From assembly GCA_023391815.1 (NCBI GenBank), contig JAEWAF010000085.1, positions 1-53,210 of the forward strand: a DNA stretch of 53,210 bases, given 5' to 3'. Below, piece after piece: positions 25,410 through 33,376 of this stretch; position 1 is the first letter of the stretch; every line of letters begins with the position of its first letter. The notes under the pieces were generated by a model. It saw only the letters and a list, made by a program, of their open reading frames with translations. It did not search any database and was not told the origin of the DNA. Source of the DNA: Pseudomonadota bacterium. GTDB taxonomy: Bacteria > Pseudomonadota > Gammaproteobacteria > Steroidobacterales > Steroidobacteraceae. The translations under genes were made by a program, and so were the position numbers.

Positions 25410-25861
25410 CTTCTAATTTCGTACTTTTCAGGGCTCGTTAGCTGGTCGCAATCCATGCGTCGACTGTCGAGCCTTATGATCCTCTGCGAGCCAAGCTACG
25501 GCGTGTATCAGCACGCTGCTCGCATTCTTCGCCTCGAAGGGTAGGCGTGAGGACACACGCGGTACGCCAGGTACGATCAAGGCGCAGAAAGTCAACGTCG
25601 TGCGCGATCGTGAGAGGTGGTTTCAGATAGTTATGGGGAAAGGTACGAAGCGAATGACTCTGGCACCAGATCGGCGCGCAGCTCGTATCCTATTACCAGA
25701 AACTGTGCGTAACCAGCTTCCTATGAAGCTGCACGACTGAGTGGCCCGCTCGTGAGTTACCATTCGCTGTCTCGGAGGAGAGGATGGGGGCAGAGGTCGA
25801 ACATTGATATGACAGATGTGGCCAGTCCTTGATCGGCCGGTTCCATGGCGCTCTTTTCCAG
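25410..25861. other. Gap with a decayed reading frame
   Basis: A stretch of about 80 codons open on the plus strand (25485-25740, ending VRNQLPMKLHD and a stop) has no start codon. It includes KVNVVRDRERWFQIVMGKG, faintly like the central region of a tyrosine recombinase. It may be an integrase remnant, but the resemblance is weak. Nothing else is visible. Confidence 0.3.
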
Positions 25862-27106
25862 ATGAATCCAACGAACTCGACGCTAAAAGCTCTGTTTTCG
25901 CTGTCCTCGAACAAGTGCGCCTTTCCCGGCTGTAAGGCGCAACTCGTGAAGAGAAATATGGTAATTGGCGATGTATGCCACATCCGCGGCGAGAAACCAG
26001 GATCGCCTCGATATGATGAGACGCAAAATGCTGACCAGCGACGTGCTGCTGAGAATCTGATTTTGCTCTGTCCTACTCATCATCGAGAGATCGACACCGA
26101 TGTTGAACGCTATCCGGTCGAGACGTTGAGTGCGATGAAGGCCGATCACGAGAAGAGAGCCACGTCCGTTCCTGCCGACGAGGCAAACGTGTGGCAACAG
26201 TCGTTCACGAACCAACGGATTGTCTCGGTGGGTCAGGTAGGGGGATTCTCGGCTGGCACGATGAATTTTGTGATTGCTGCTGAGAAGGATCCAAGTCATG
26301 GCTCAGGGTTGGTAATTGCAGAAAGATTCGTTCAGCTGTTCGAAATGCACGGGATCCATCGGAACCAAATACCTCGGGTCTTAGGGCATGGGTTAAAGCT
26401 CGCGGACATGCGTAATAACGATGCACTCCTAGATGCGCTGGACACGGACCTCCTCAAGACCGCTTCCGACTTTTTTTGCATCAATCCCGGTTGGTTGGAA
26501 GGGGCGATCGATGAGATCTATCCACTTCATGATTTCTACAAGGAGCACGATCGCTTTGAGCGGTTCGTCTGCGAGCTTGTGAGTCGCGCCAACGGTTGTA
26601 CCGGTGTCGTTCTGTTGGCGCAGACAAACGAACACGAGGAGGATGCTCTGATTGTTATCCAAGAGCCGATAGGGGAACTGAACTCAAAGCAGATCTACCG
26701 ATATCATCTCTGCAACAACTGGTTGGCAAGCTACTGGAAGGCTCGAGGCTACCTGGCAGCATGTGTTGCGGCAGCATGGAGGGCTCACGTTTACCTCTTG
26801 GGGCGCAGGGTTCCTATCGATCGAGTACGTGAACTGCGAGAAGGTAAGAAATTTCTGGAATACGTCTTCGATAACGCACTTCCGACTGATGGTTTGCACT
26901 GGTATCCCGAAGACATGTTAGTCAAGCCCGAGGCATTCTTGGAGGGTGTCGATGAAGGAGTGCGCGGCAAGCGACTTGGGCTTCAGATGTGGCTTGACCT
27001 CGAACGAACAGGAGCTCTAAAGACTGATTTGCCGTACTCGCGAGTGCGTCAACTTTTCGAGCGTGCGCTCGCAAGCTTAAACGAGGATGAGGATGAGGGC
27101 CATTAG
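25862..27106 (+). CDS. HNH-domain protein with a large unknown C-terminal domain
   Basis: A 414-residue protein. The first 85 residues form a zinc HNH fold: NKCAFPGCKAQL, GDVCHIRGEKPGSPRYDE and ENLILLCPTHHREID, with metal-binding Cys/His and the catalytic His in place. The remaining 300 or so residues are mixed alpha/beta (VVLLAQTNEHEEDALIVIQE, LYDFYKEHD-type helices) and match nothing I recognise. Such HNH-plus-sensor architectures are typical of defence effectors, where the C-terminal part detects infection. The ATG at 25862 is used because upstream residues begin at a TTG. It stands between the HEPN gene and the five-gene cluster. Confidence 0.7.
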   Translation: MNPTNSTLKALFSLSSNKCAFPGCKAQLVKRNMVIGDVCHIRGEKPGSPRYDETQNADQRRAAENLILLCPTHHREIDTDVERYPVETLSAMKADHEKRATSVPADEANVWQQSFTNQRIVSVGQVGGFSAGTMNFVIAAEKDPSHGSGLVIAERFVQLFEMHGIHRNQIPRVLGHGLKLADMRNNDALLDALDTDLLKTASDFFCINPGWLEGAIDEIYPLHDFYKEHDRFERFVCELVSRANGCTGVVLLAQTNEHEEDALIVIQEPIGELNSKQIYRYHLCNNWLASYWKARGYLAACVAAAWRAHVYLLGRRVPIDRVRELREGKKFLEYVFDNALPTDGLHWYPEDMLVKPEAFLEGVDEGVRGKRLGLQMWLDLERTGALKTDLPYSRVRQLFERALASLNEDEDEGH

Positions 27107-27586
27107 TTGCAGGAATTCGAAAACGACACGTCGATGAAGCCGGATTTATATGTGACGGTGTTGAGTCGCTTGCGTTTGTGAGCCGACAAGTGCCTCTCAA
27201 TCTGACAGGACCGCCCACCGACGACATGGCACCTTTTCGAATTTGTTCTCTCGATCGACGATCGACTTCTGCCCGCGCTAGGTTTATTTCTTAGTCACAA
27301 CTGGGGGGCGACGGAATCACATTCGACGGTGACGGACTGCGAGCTAGTCCGATTCGCGAAACCATGGAGTTCGCCTCCGAACGATCGGCACGATCGCCCG
27401 CGCACGGATCAATGTGACCGTAGGTATTGGCTTCCGTTAATGGCGAATTTGACGGCGCCACACCCGCGCTCTGTAAATGATTCACTCTCATGAGGCAATG
27501 GCTATGGGCGCTTTCCGCGCGCAGCACTTACAAGTATATGAAATTACTGAACTTTTGATGTTTCTCCGATTTTCTTCGATTTTCTC
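27107..27586. other. Non-coding gap before the SNF2 cluster
   Basis: About 480 bases with no believable gene. The last 100 bases are AT-rich (T-tracts at 27555-27590) compared with the GC-rich cluster downstream, as expected for a promoter region, perhaps silenced by H-NS-like proteins. Confidence 0.4.
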
Positions 27587-27616
27587 TTTTATTCGCCGCA
27601 TGCCCAGGTATATTAT
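27587..27616 (+). promoter_or_regulatory. Promoter of the SNF2/Abi_C/R-M cluster
   Basis: A -10 TATTAT (overlapping TATATT two bases earlier) follows TTTTAT at 18 bases. The -10 ends only five bases before the helicase ATG and there is no Shine-Dalgarno site at a normal distance. The mRNA from this promoter may therefore be leaderless. Confidence 0.35.
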
Positions 27617-27621
27617 GGGAC

Positions 27622-30600
27622 ATGTCAGAGAATATTCTCACCGTGCGGGAGGTCGCCGACCTCCTGAAGATCAACGACAAGACGGTCTACAAGCTGGCCG
27701 CTGCGTCCAAAATCCCCGGCGTCAAAGTCGGCGGTTCATGGCGGTTTGATCGCGCGACCATCACAGCCTGGATGCAACGCGCCGCCAATGCCGTCGATGT
27801 CCGCGTCGAAATTGAAACGGACGAGGTTGTAGAGGGTACGCTGCCGAACGAGCACTACACTCCGCAGCAGGGCACCTTCTTCGCAAACCGCATCACGCTC
27901 GAAGGCACAGGTGAGGATGCCCTCGCGCAGTCGCTTTCTACGGCGCGCGTTGATATGAATCCGCATCAAGTCGATGCGGCTCTCTTCGCACTGCAGTCAC
28001 CTCTTTCAAAGGGCGCGCTGCTCGCGGATGAAGTTGGTCTGGGCAAGACGATCGAGGCCAGCCTCGTCATTGCGCAGCGCTGGGCCGAGCGCCGCCGACG
28101 CATCCTGCTGATCGTGCCCGCCTCGCTGCGCAAGCAATGGAGCCAGGAACTGCACGACAAGTTCTCGCTTCCTTCTGTCATCGTCGAGCGCAAGAACTAT
28201 GGCGACCTTCGCAAGAAAGGCATCGCCAAGCCTTTCGAACACAAAGATCACGTCGTCATCACGTCCTACGAGTTCGCGGCCCTCAAGGCCGACGACATTC
28301 GCTCTTGCTCGTGGGACTTGGTTGTCTTCGATGAAGCCCATCGGCTGCGCAATGTATATAAGAAGGACGGCGCAACCCGCGCGAAGCGCCTGCGCGACGC
28401 CACGCGCGACCGCTTCAAGATTCTGCTCACGGCGACCCCGCTTCAGAATTCCCTGATGGAGCTCTACGGCCTCGTCTCCGTGCTGGACGAAAAGCACTTC
28501 GGGGACGAGGACTCGTTCCGCAGTCAGTACGTGACGGGGCCCGGGGCGCGCAATGGGCAGATTTTCCTCCGCAAGCGGCTGGAATCGATCTGCAAGCGCA
28601 CGCTGCGCCGGCAGGTGCAGCACGCGGGACTGATTCGCTATACCGAGCGCAGCCCGCTGACGATGCAGTACGAGGCTTCCGAGAAGGAACGGCAGCTCTA
28701 CAATGACGTGTCCGCCTATCTGCAACGCAAGGACACCATCGCCTTCGGAAACAAGCCGAATCAGTTGGTCACAATGGTCGTGCGCAAGATTCTCGGGTCG
28801 TCCACCTTTGCCATCGCCGACACGCTCAAGAAGATCATCGAACGCCTAAGCCAGATGCTGCCGCCGACCATCGAAACGGTCGCCGACTACGATATCGTCG
28901 AAGAAGAGGCGGAGCAGTTGGACGAGCCTGTTGACACGGAGGCCGCGCCGACTATCGACCCGGTCGCATTGAAAGCCGAAATCGCGGAGCTGGAGGGGTA
29001 CCGCAAACTCGCCCTCTCCATCGGTGAAAACGAGAAAGGCAATGCCCTCATCAAGACGCTGCCCGGCGTTCTCGAGGAAATAGTCAGGAAAGGCGGCCAG
29101 CATAAGGCGGTGATCTTCACAGAATCTGTGCGTACGCAGACTTACCTGGCGCAGCTCCTTGCTGAGAATGGTTACGCGAATGCCATCGCACTCCTTAACG
29201 GCCAGAACGGCGACCCGGAGAGCAAGGCTCTTTATCAGGACTGGCTCGCGCGGAACAAAGGCTCCGACGCCGTATCCGGCTCGAAGACCGCGGATATGAA
29301 GGCGGCGATTGTCGAGGCGTTCCGCGAAAACAAGACCATCCTGATCGCGACAGAATCCGGGGCAGAGGGCATCAACTTGCAATTCTGCTCGCTGCTTATC
29401 AACTTCGACCTGCCGTGGAACCCGCAGCGCGTCGAGCAGCGCATCGGGCGCTGCCACCGCTACGGTCAGAAGATCGATGTCACGGTCGTCAACTTCCTGA
29501 ACCTTAAGAACCACGCCGAGCAGCGCATCCATCAGCTTCTCGATCAGAAGTTTAACCTGTTCAAGGGGGTTTTCGGCGCCAGCGACGAAGTGCTCGGCGT
29601 GATCGAGAGCGGCGTCGACATCGAAGCCCGCATCTTTCAGATCGTGCAGAACGCGCGCAGCGAAGCCGAGATCGACGAAGCCTTCGACAAACTCCAGGAC
29701 GAGCTTAAGGAGCGCATCGACGAGCAGATGCTCGATGCGCGCAAACGTCTTCTGGAGAGCGTTGACGAGAAGGTCGTCGACCGGCTCAAAATGCGCAAGG
29801 ACGAGATCGACCGGCGAATCTCGGATTTCGAGAAGCAGTTGATCTACGTCGCCCGCGCGGAACTGGCGGATGCCCGATTTCATGCCAACGACGAACGCCG
29901 CTTCGACTACCAGGGCCACACCTATACGACCGAGTGGCCCCTGGCTGACGAGAAGGGCTGGAAGTTCTTTCGCTTGCAGGAGGGGACGCTGGCGAAGGAG
30001 GTTGTGGAACAGGCGAAAGAACGCCGATTCGATGCTCCATCCTGTCTGCGCTTCGACCTGTCCGCCTATCGCGGACGGCTCGCCGACGTGGAACCCCTGC
30101 GCGGCAAGGCGGGTTGGGCGCGCATCAGCAAGCTCAGTCTTCAGACCAAGGCCATCACGCGCCAGCACCTCGTGATTTCCGCGGTTACCGACGACGGCCA
30201 AACCGTTCACCCGGAAACCTTCGAACGACTGTTCCGCGTTCCCGCCCAGAACGAGCCAGTGGAAGGAACTGCGCCCGAAGCTGCACTCCAAAACAGCGAG
30301 GCGGCGCACCGCAAGGAGTTGCTGGACGATGCCGAAAGGCAAAACGCCGAATGGCTCGATGTCGAAAGCGAGAACCTCGATCACTACGCCGAAGACCTCG
30401 AACGCGCCTTCGAGTTGGAAATCAAGGCAGCGGAAGCGGAGATCAGGGAAGCGAAAAAGGCGCTCCGCGGTTCAGTCTTGCCAATGGCCGAGAAAGTTAC
30501 CGAGAAGCGGCGCATCAGCACCCTGGAAGGCAAGCGCGACAAACTGAAAGCCGAGTTCTTCGACCGCCGCGCGAAAATCCGCGCCGATTTGGAGGCCATG

Positions 30601-30678
30601 CTCGACCAGATTCAGGCGAGCCTGAATCTGCAACCGTCGCTGACGCCGCTCTTCACTATTCGGTGGGAGGTTGCGTGA
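27622..30678 (+). CDS. SNF2-family helicase with N-terminal excisionase-type HTH
   Basis: A 1018-residue protein. Residues 1-52 are a MerR/excisionase-type DNA-binding helix-turn-helix (LTVREVADLLKINDKTVYKL, VGGSWRFDRATITAWM). A SNF2 ATPase follows: Walker A in GALLADEVGLGKTIEA (Lys142), DEAH at 237-240, LLTATPLQNSLMELYGL and, in the second lobe, ESGAEGINLQFCSLLINFD and QRIGRCHRYGQK. The last 330 residues are long coiled coils. SNF2 proteins of this class occur in DISARM-type and other defence loci, where they translocate on DNA. The fused excisionase HTH is unusual and may recruit it to specific sites. It overlaps the next gene by four bases (GTGA). Confidence 0.9.
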   Translation: MSENILTVREVADLLKINDKTVYKLAAASKIPGVKVGGSWRFDRATITAWMQRAANAVDVRVEIETDEVVEGTLPNEHYTPQQGTFFANRITLEGTGEDALAQSLSTARVDMNPHQVDAALFALQSPLSKGALLADEVGLGKTIEASLVIAQRWAERRRRILLIVPASLRKQWSQELHDKFSLPSVIVERKNYGDLRKKGIAKPFEHKDHVVITSYEFAALKADDIRSCSWDLVVFDEAHRLRNVYKKDGATRAKRLRDATRDRFKILLTATPLQNSLMELYGLVSVLDEKHFGDEDSFRSQYVTGPGARNGQIFLRKRLESICKRTLRRQVQHAGLIRYTERSPLTMQYEASEKERQLYNDVSAYLQRKDTIAFGNKPNQLVTMVVRKILGSSTFAIADTLKKIIERLSQMLPPTIETVADYDIVEEEAEQLDEPVDTEAAPTIDPVALKAEIAELEGYRKLALSIGENEKGNALIKTLPGVLEEIVRKGGQHKAVIFTESVRTQTYLAQLLAENGYANAIALLNGQNGDPESKALYQDWLARNKGSDAVSGSKTADMKAAIVEAFRENKTILIATESGAEGINLQFCSLLINFDLPWNPQRVEQRIGRCHRYGQKIDVTVVNFLNLKNHAEQRIHQLLDQKFNLFKGVFGASDEVLGVIESGVDIEARIFQIVQNARSEAEIDEAFDKLQDELKERIDEQMLDARKRLLESVDEKVVDRLKMRKDEIDRRISDFEKQLIYVARAELADARFHANDERRFDYQGHTYTTEWPLADEKGWKFFRLQEGTLAKEVVEQAKERRFDAPSCLRFDLSAYRGRLADVEPLRGKAGWARISKLSLQTKAITRQHLVISAVTDDGQTVHPETFERLFRVPAQNEPVEGTAPEAALQNSEAAHRKELLDDAERQNAEWLDVESENLDHYAEDLERAFELEIKAAEAEIREAKKALRGSVLPMAEKVTEKRRISTLEGKRDKLKAEFFDRRAKIRADLEAMLDQIQASLNLQPSLTPLFTIRWEVA

Positions 30679-31511
30679 GCAGAGACCTCATCAGCAAAGC
30701 CACGCGCAATGAATTTCGCGAAGTCCTGACGGGCTACGTCCTGCGTGACATCGACATGTTCTTCGAGGCCGGTGGTATCACTCCCCGCGCCAACCACAAC
30801 CCGCAAGTCAGCGGGCAGCGGCGCGGTTCGGTCGAGTGCTACTACGCTAGCATCGACTTCACGTCCGCGACCGATGTTAGAAAGCTTTTGACCGTGTATG
30901 AAGAGATAATCGAGAGCTTGCAGCAAGTCGCGGAGCGCAACCCCGGTGATAAGAACGTCACGGTGAACGCGCTGCTGCGCCGGATGGAGCGCGACGGCTT
31001 TCGTTTTGAGAACGGGCGCTTCGTCGCCGACGCCGCAAAGGCCGCCATTGTTCATGCGCCGTCGCTCGTCCAGCTCACGGAAGATTCCATCCAGGAACAC
31101 CTTGAAAAGGCCCGTGCCAAGGTCGCTGGGGGCGATTCCGCGGGGGCCATCTCCAGTGCCTACACGCTTATCGAAGGATTCCTCAAGCAGCTGCTGCGCA
31201 GGACCGGAACTCCCTTTAACGAGAACGAGGGAGATATCCGCGTTCTATACAAGGCGGTATGTAACCCACTGCACCTTGATCCCAGGGGGGAATCGCTTGA
31301 GAACTACCTGAGAGCAATTCTGGAAGGACTTCAGCGCCAGATCGGGGGGCTGTTTGAAGTGGCGAACAAGGCGAGCGACCGGCACGCACGACGCTACAAC
31401 CCGGCACCACACCATGCACGACTCGCCGTTAACGCAGCCTTCACGCTCTGCGAGTTCCTGCTGGAGTCATTCGAATACCAACAGAAGAAGGATCAACGGC
31501 GCGCACCATGA
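30675..31511 (+). CDS. Abortive-infection C-terminal (Abi_C) domain protein
   Basis: A 278-residue protein starting at a GTG inside the helicase stop. The N-terminal part (LISKATRNEFREVLTGYVLR) is family-unspecific. Residues about 140-265 match the Abi_C domain found in AbiJ-like and related proteins (DSAGAISSAYTLIEGFLKQL, FNENEGDIRVLYKAVCNPL, HHARLAVNAAFTLCEFLLES). Abi_C is a helical domain related to HEPN nucleases; here RHARRYNPAPHHAR holds basic and His residues but no textbook HEPN motif, so catalysis is uncertain. Its place inside the R-M cluster suggests a backup toxin or an accessory subunit. It ends four bases into the methyltransferase gene. Confidence 0.75.
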   Translation: MSRDLISKATRNEFREVLTGYVLRDIDMFFEAGGITPRANHNPQVSGQRRGSVECYYASIDFTSATDVRKLLTVYEEIIESLQQVAERNPGDKNVTVNALLRRMERDGFRFENGRFVADAAKAAIVHAPSLVQLTEDSIQEHLEKARAKVAGGDSAGAISSAYTLIEGFLKQLLRRTGTPFNENEGDIRVLYKAVCNPLHLDPRGESLENYLRAILEGLQRQIGGLFEVANKASDRHARRYNPAPHHARLAVNAAFTLCEFLLESFEYQQKKDQRRAP

Positions 31512-33376
31512 GCACCCGCAAGCAACGTCTGGAACTGACCTGGGTCGGCAAGGATGATCGTCGGCGCCTGGAGCCGCGCATCCTGCTCGAAGACGCGGAG
31601 AAGTCTTATCACGCGAAGGCACGCGTCACCGATCGCGACATTTTCGACAACATCCTGATCCATGGCGACAACCTGCTGGCGCTGAAGGCGCTGGAGCAGA
31701 GCTACGCTGGCAGGATTAAGTGCGTCTACATCGATCCGCCTTACAACACCGGGCAAGCGCTGCTCCACTACGACGACGGCGTAGAGCACTCAATATGGTT
31801 ATCGCTGATGAAAGAGCGACTGGAAATTCTTCGAGCACTACTTACGCAGGACGGCGTGCTCTTCTGTCAGCTCAATGACGATGAAATGGCCTACGGAAAG
31901 GTGTTGCTCGATGAAATATTCGGGCGTGCCAATTTTCTGAATCAAGTCAGCGTCAAGATGAAGCAGACGTCCGGCGCTTCGGGCGGCGGTGAAGACAAGC
32001 GCCTTAAAAAGAACGTCGAATACATCCTCATATATGCGCGTAACAAGGATGGTGATGGCGGTTTCGAAAAGTTCAACGATGTTTACGACGAAGAAGATCT
32101 TTTCGAGTTAATTCAGGAAATGCGTGAAGAGGGTAAGAGCTGGAAATATACGAGGGTGCTGCGCAGTCTAGGGCGCCGAGAATTTGTAACAGACACGGTC
32201 GATGGTGCCGGAGAGCCAATAAAGATTTTCAGGCATGAGAATGTCTTGATCGAGCCCATCAGTACCGTGATGGAAAAAGAGGGGCTCACTGAAAAAGAGT
32301 GCTATTTGAAATACTTTGAAAAGATTTTTCGCGATACCAATGCGCAAAGCTCGATTCGCACACGAGTCATGGAGTCCGTCGGCGGTTCGGGCGATTTCTT
32401 TAGTATCGACTATATTCCGCGATCCGGAAGAAACAAAGGTCAAACGACTACGCTCTATTACAAGGGCTCCAACTGCGATCTAATCGCGTGGCTTTCGGAT
32501 GTGGCCACAAAACGTGGGCAACGAATAGTAAAACTGGAAAAGGCGGGAACGTTTTGGGAAGGCTTTCCTCTCAACAACCTTACAAAAGAAGGTGGCGTGC
32601 AGTTCCCTCAAGGCAAGAAGCCAGAAGCGCTCATCCGAAAGATTCTTGAGCTTTCCACTAAACCCGGTGACTGTGTTTTAGATTCTTTTGCCGGCTCCGG
32701 CACCACCGGTGCCGTTGCTCATAAGATGGGGCGTCGCTGGATCATGATTGAGCTTCGTGACCACTGTCAGACGCACATCATTCCTCGCCTTACTAGGGTG
32801 ATCAACGGCGAGGATACTGGTGGTATTACCAGCAGTGTGGGATGGAAAGGTGGTGGCGGGTTCCGCTACTACCGACTCGCACCGTCCCTCTTGGAAAAGG
32901 ATCCGTGGGGAAACTGGGTCATAGCGAAGTCCTATGATGCCGCAAAACTATCGCAGGCTGTCTGCAAGCTCATGGGCTTCGTGTATGAGCCGAGCGAGAT
33001 TCATTACTGGATGCATGGTCGCTCGTCCGAGACGGACTTCATCTACGTTACGACACAAAGCTTGACACATGAGCAGCTCTCCGCAATTTCGGAAGCCGTC
33101 GGCGACGAGCGCACGCTGCTTGTCTGCTGCAAGGCGTTCCACGCCAATGCAGATACTTTCGAAAACTTAACGATCAAGAAGATTCCGCAGGCAGTGCTCC
33201 GCAAATGCGAATGGGGTCACGACGATTACAGCCTCAATGTGGCTAATCTCCCCGAAACTCCGCAAGCATCTGCCACGAATCAGGCGTCCGCTGCCGCCGT
33301 GCCGAAGAGCAAGAAGAAGAGCAGCACCAAAGGTCAGGGGCAGGATGACCTGTTCGGCCAGGGGTACGGAAAGTGA
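31508..33376 (+). CDS. Type III restriction-modification DNA methyltransferase (Mod)
   Basis: N6-adenine DNA methyltransferase of 622 residues, beta class (motif IV before motif I). Motif IV is DPPY at 76-79 in KCVYIDPPYNTG and motif I is DSFAGSGTTGA at about 392-402. The long insert between them (about 110-380) is the target-recognition region, and the C-terminal end carries LTHEQLSAISEAVG and a basic tail. It methylates one strand of an asymmetric site to protect the host. It overlaps both neighbours by four bases (ATGA on each side), so expression is coupled to the Res-like gene. Confidence 0.92.
   Translation: MSTRKQRLELTWVGKDDRRRLEPRILLEDAEKSYHAKARVTDRDIFDNILIHGDNLLALKALEQSYAGRIKCVYIDPPYNTGQALLHYDDGVEHSIWLSLMKERLEILRALLTQDGVLFCQLNDDEMAYGKVLLDEIFGRANFLNQVSVKMKQTSGASGGGEDKRLKKNVEYILIYARNKDGDGGFEKFNDVYDEEDLFELIQEMREEGKSWKYTRVLRSLGRREFVTDTVDGAGEPIKIFRHENVLIEPISTVMEKEGLTEKECYLKYFEKIFRDTNAQSSIRTRVMESVGGSGDFFSIDYIPRSGRNKGQTTTLYYKGSNCDLIAWLSDVATKRGQRIVKLEKAGTFWEGFPLNNLTKEGGVQFPQGKKPEALIRKILELSTKPGDCVLDSFAGSGTTGAVAHKMGRRWIMIELRDHCQTHIIPRLTRVINGEDTGGITSSVGWKGGGGFRYYRLAPSLLEKDPWGNWVIAKSYDAAKLSQAVCKLMGFVYEPSEIHYWMHGRSSETDFIYVTTQSLTHEQLSAISEAVGDERTLLVCCKAFHANADTFENLTIKKIPQAVLRKCEWGHDDYSLNVANLPETPQASATNQASAAAVPKSKKKSSTKGQGQDDLFGQGYGK

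Noticed and set aside
28846..30384. Long open frame of 512 codons antisense to the SNF2 helicase
   Set aside because: It is a shadow of a real GC-rich gene. Its protein is low in complexity, matches no family, and the sense frame has clear helicase motifs.
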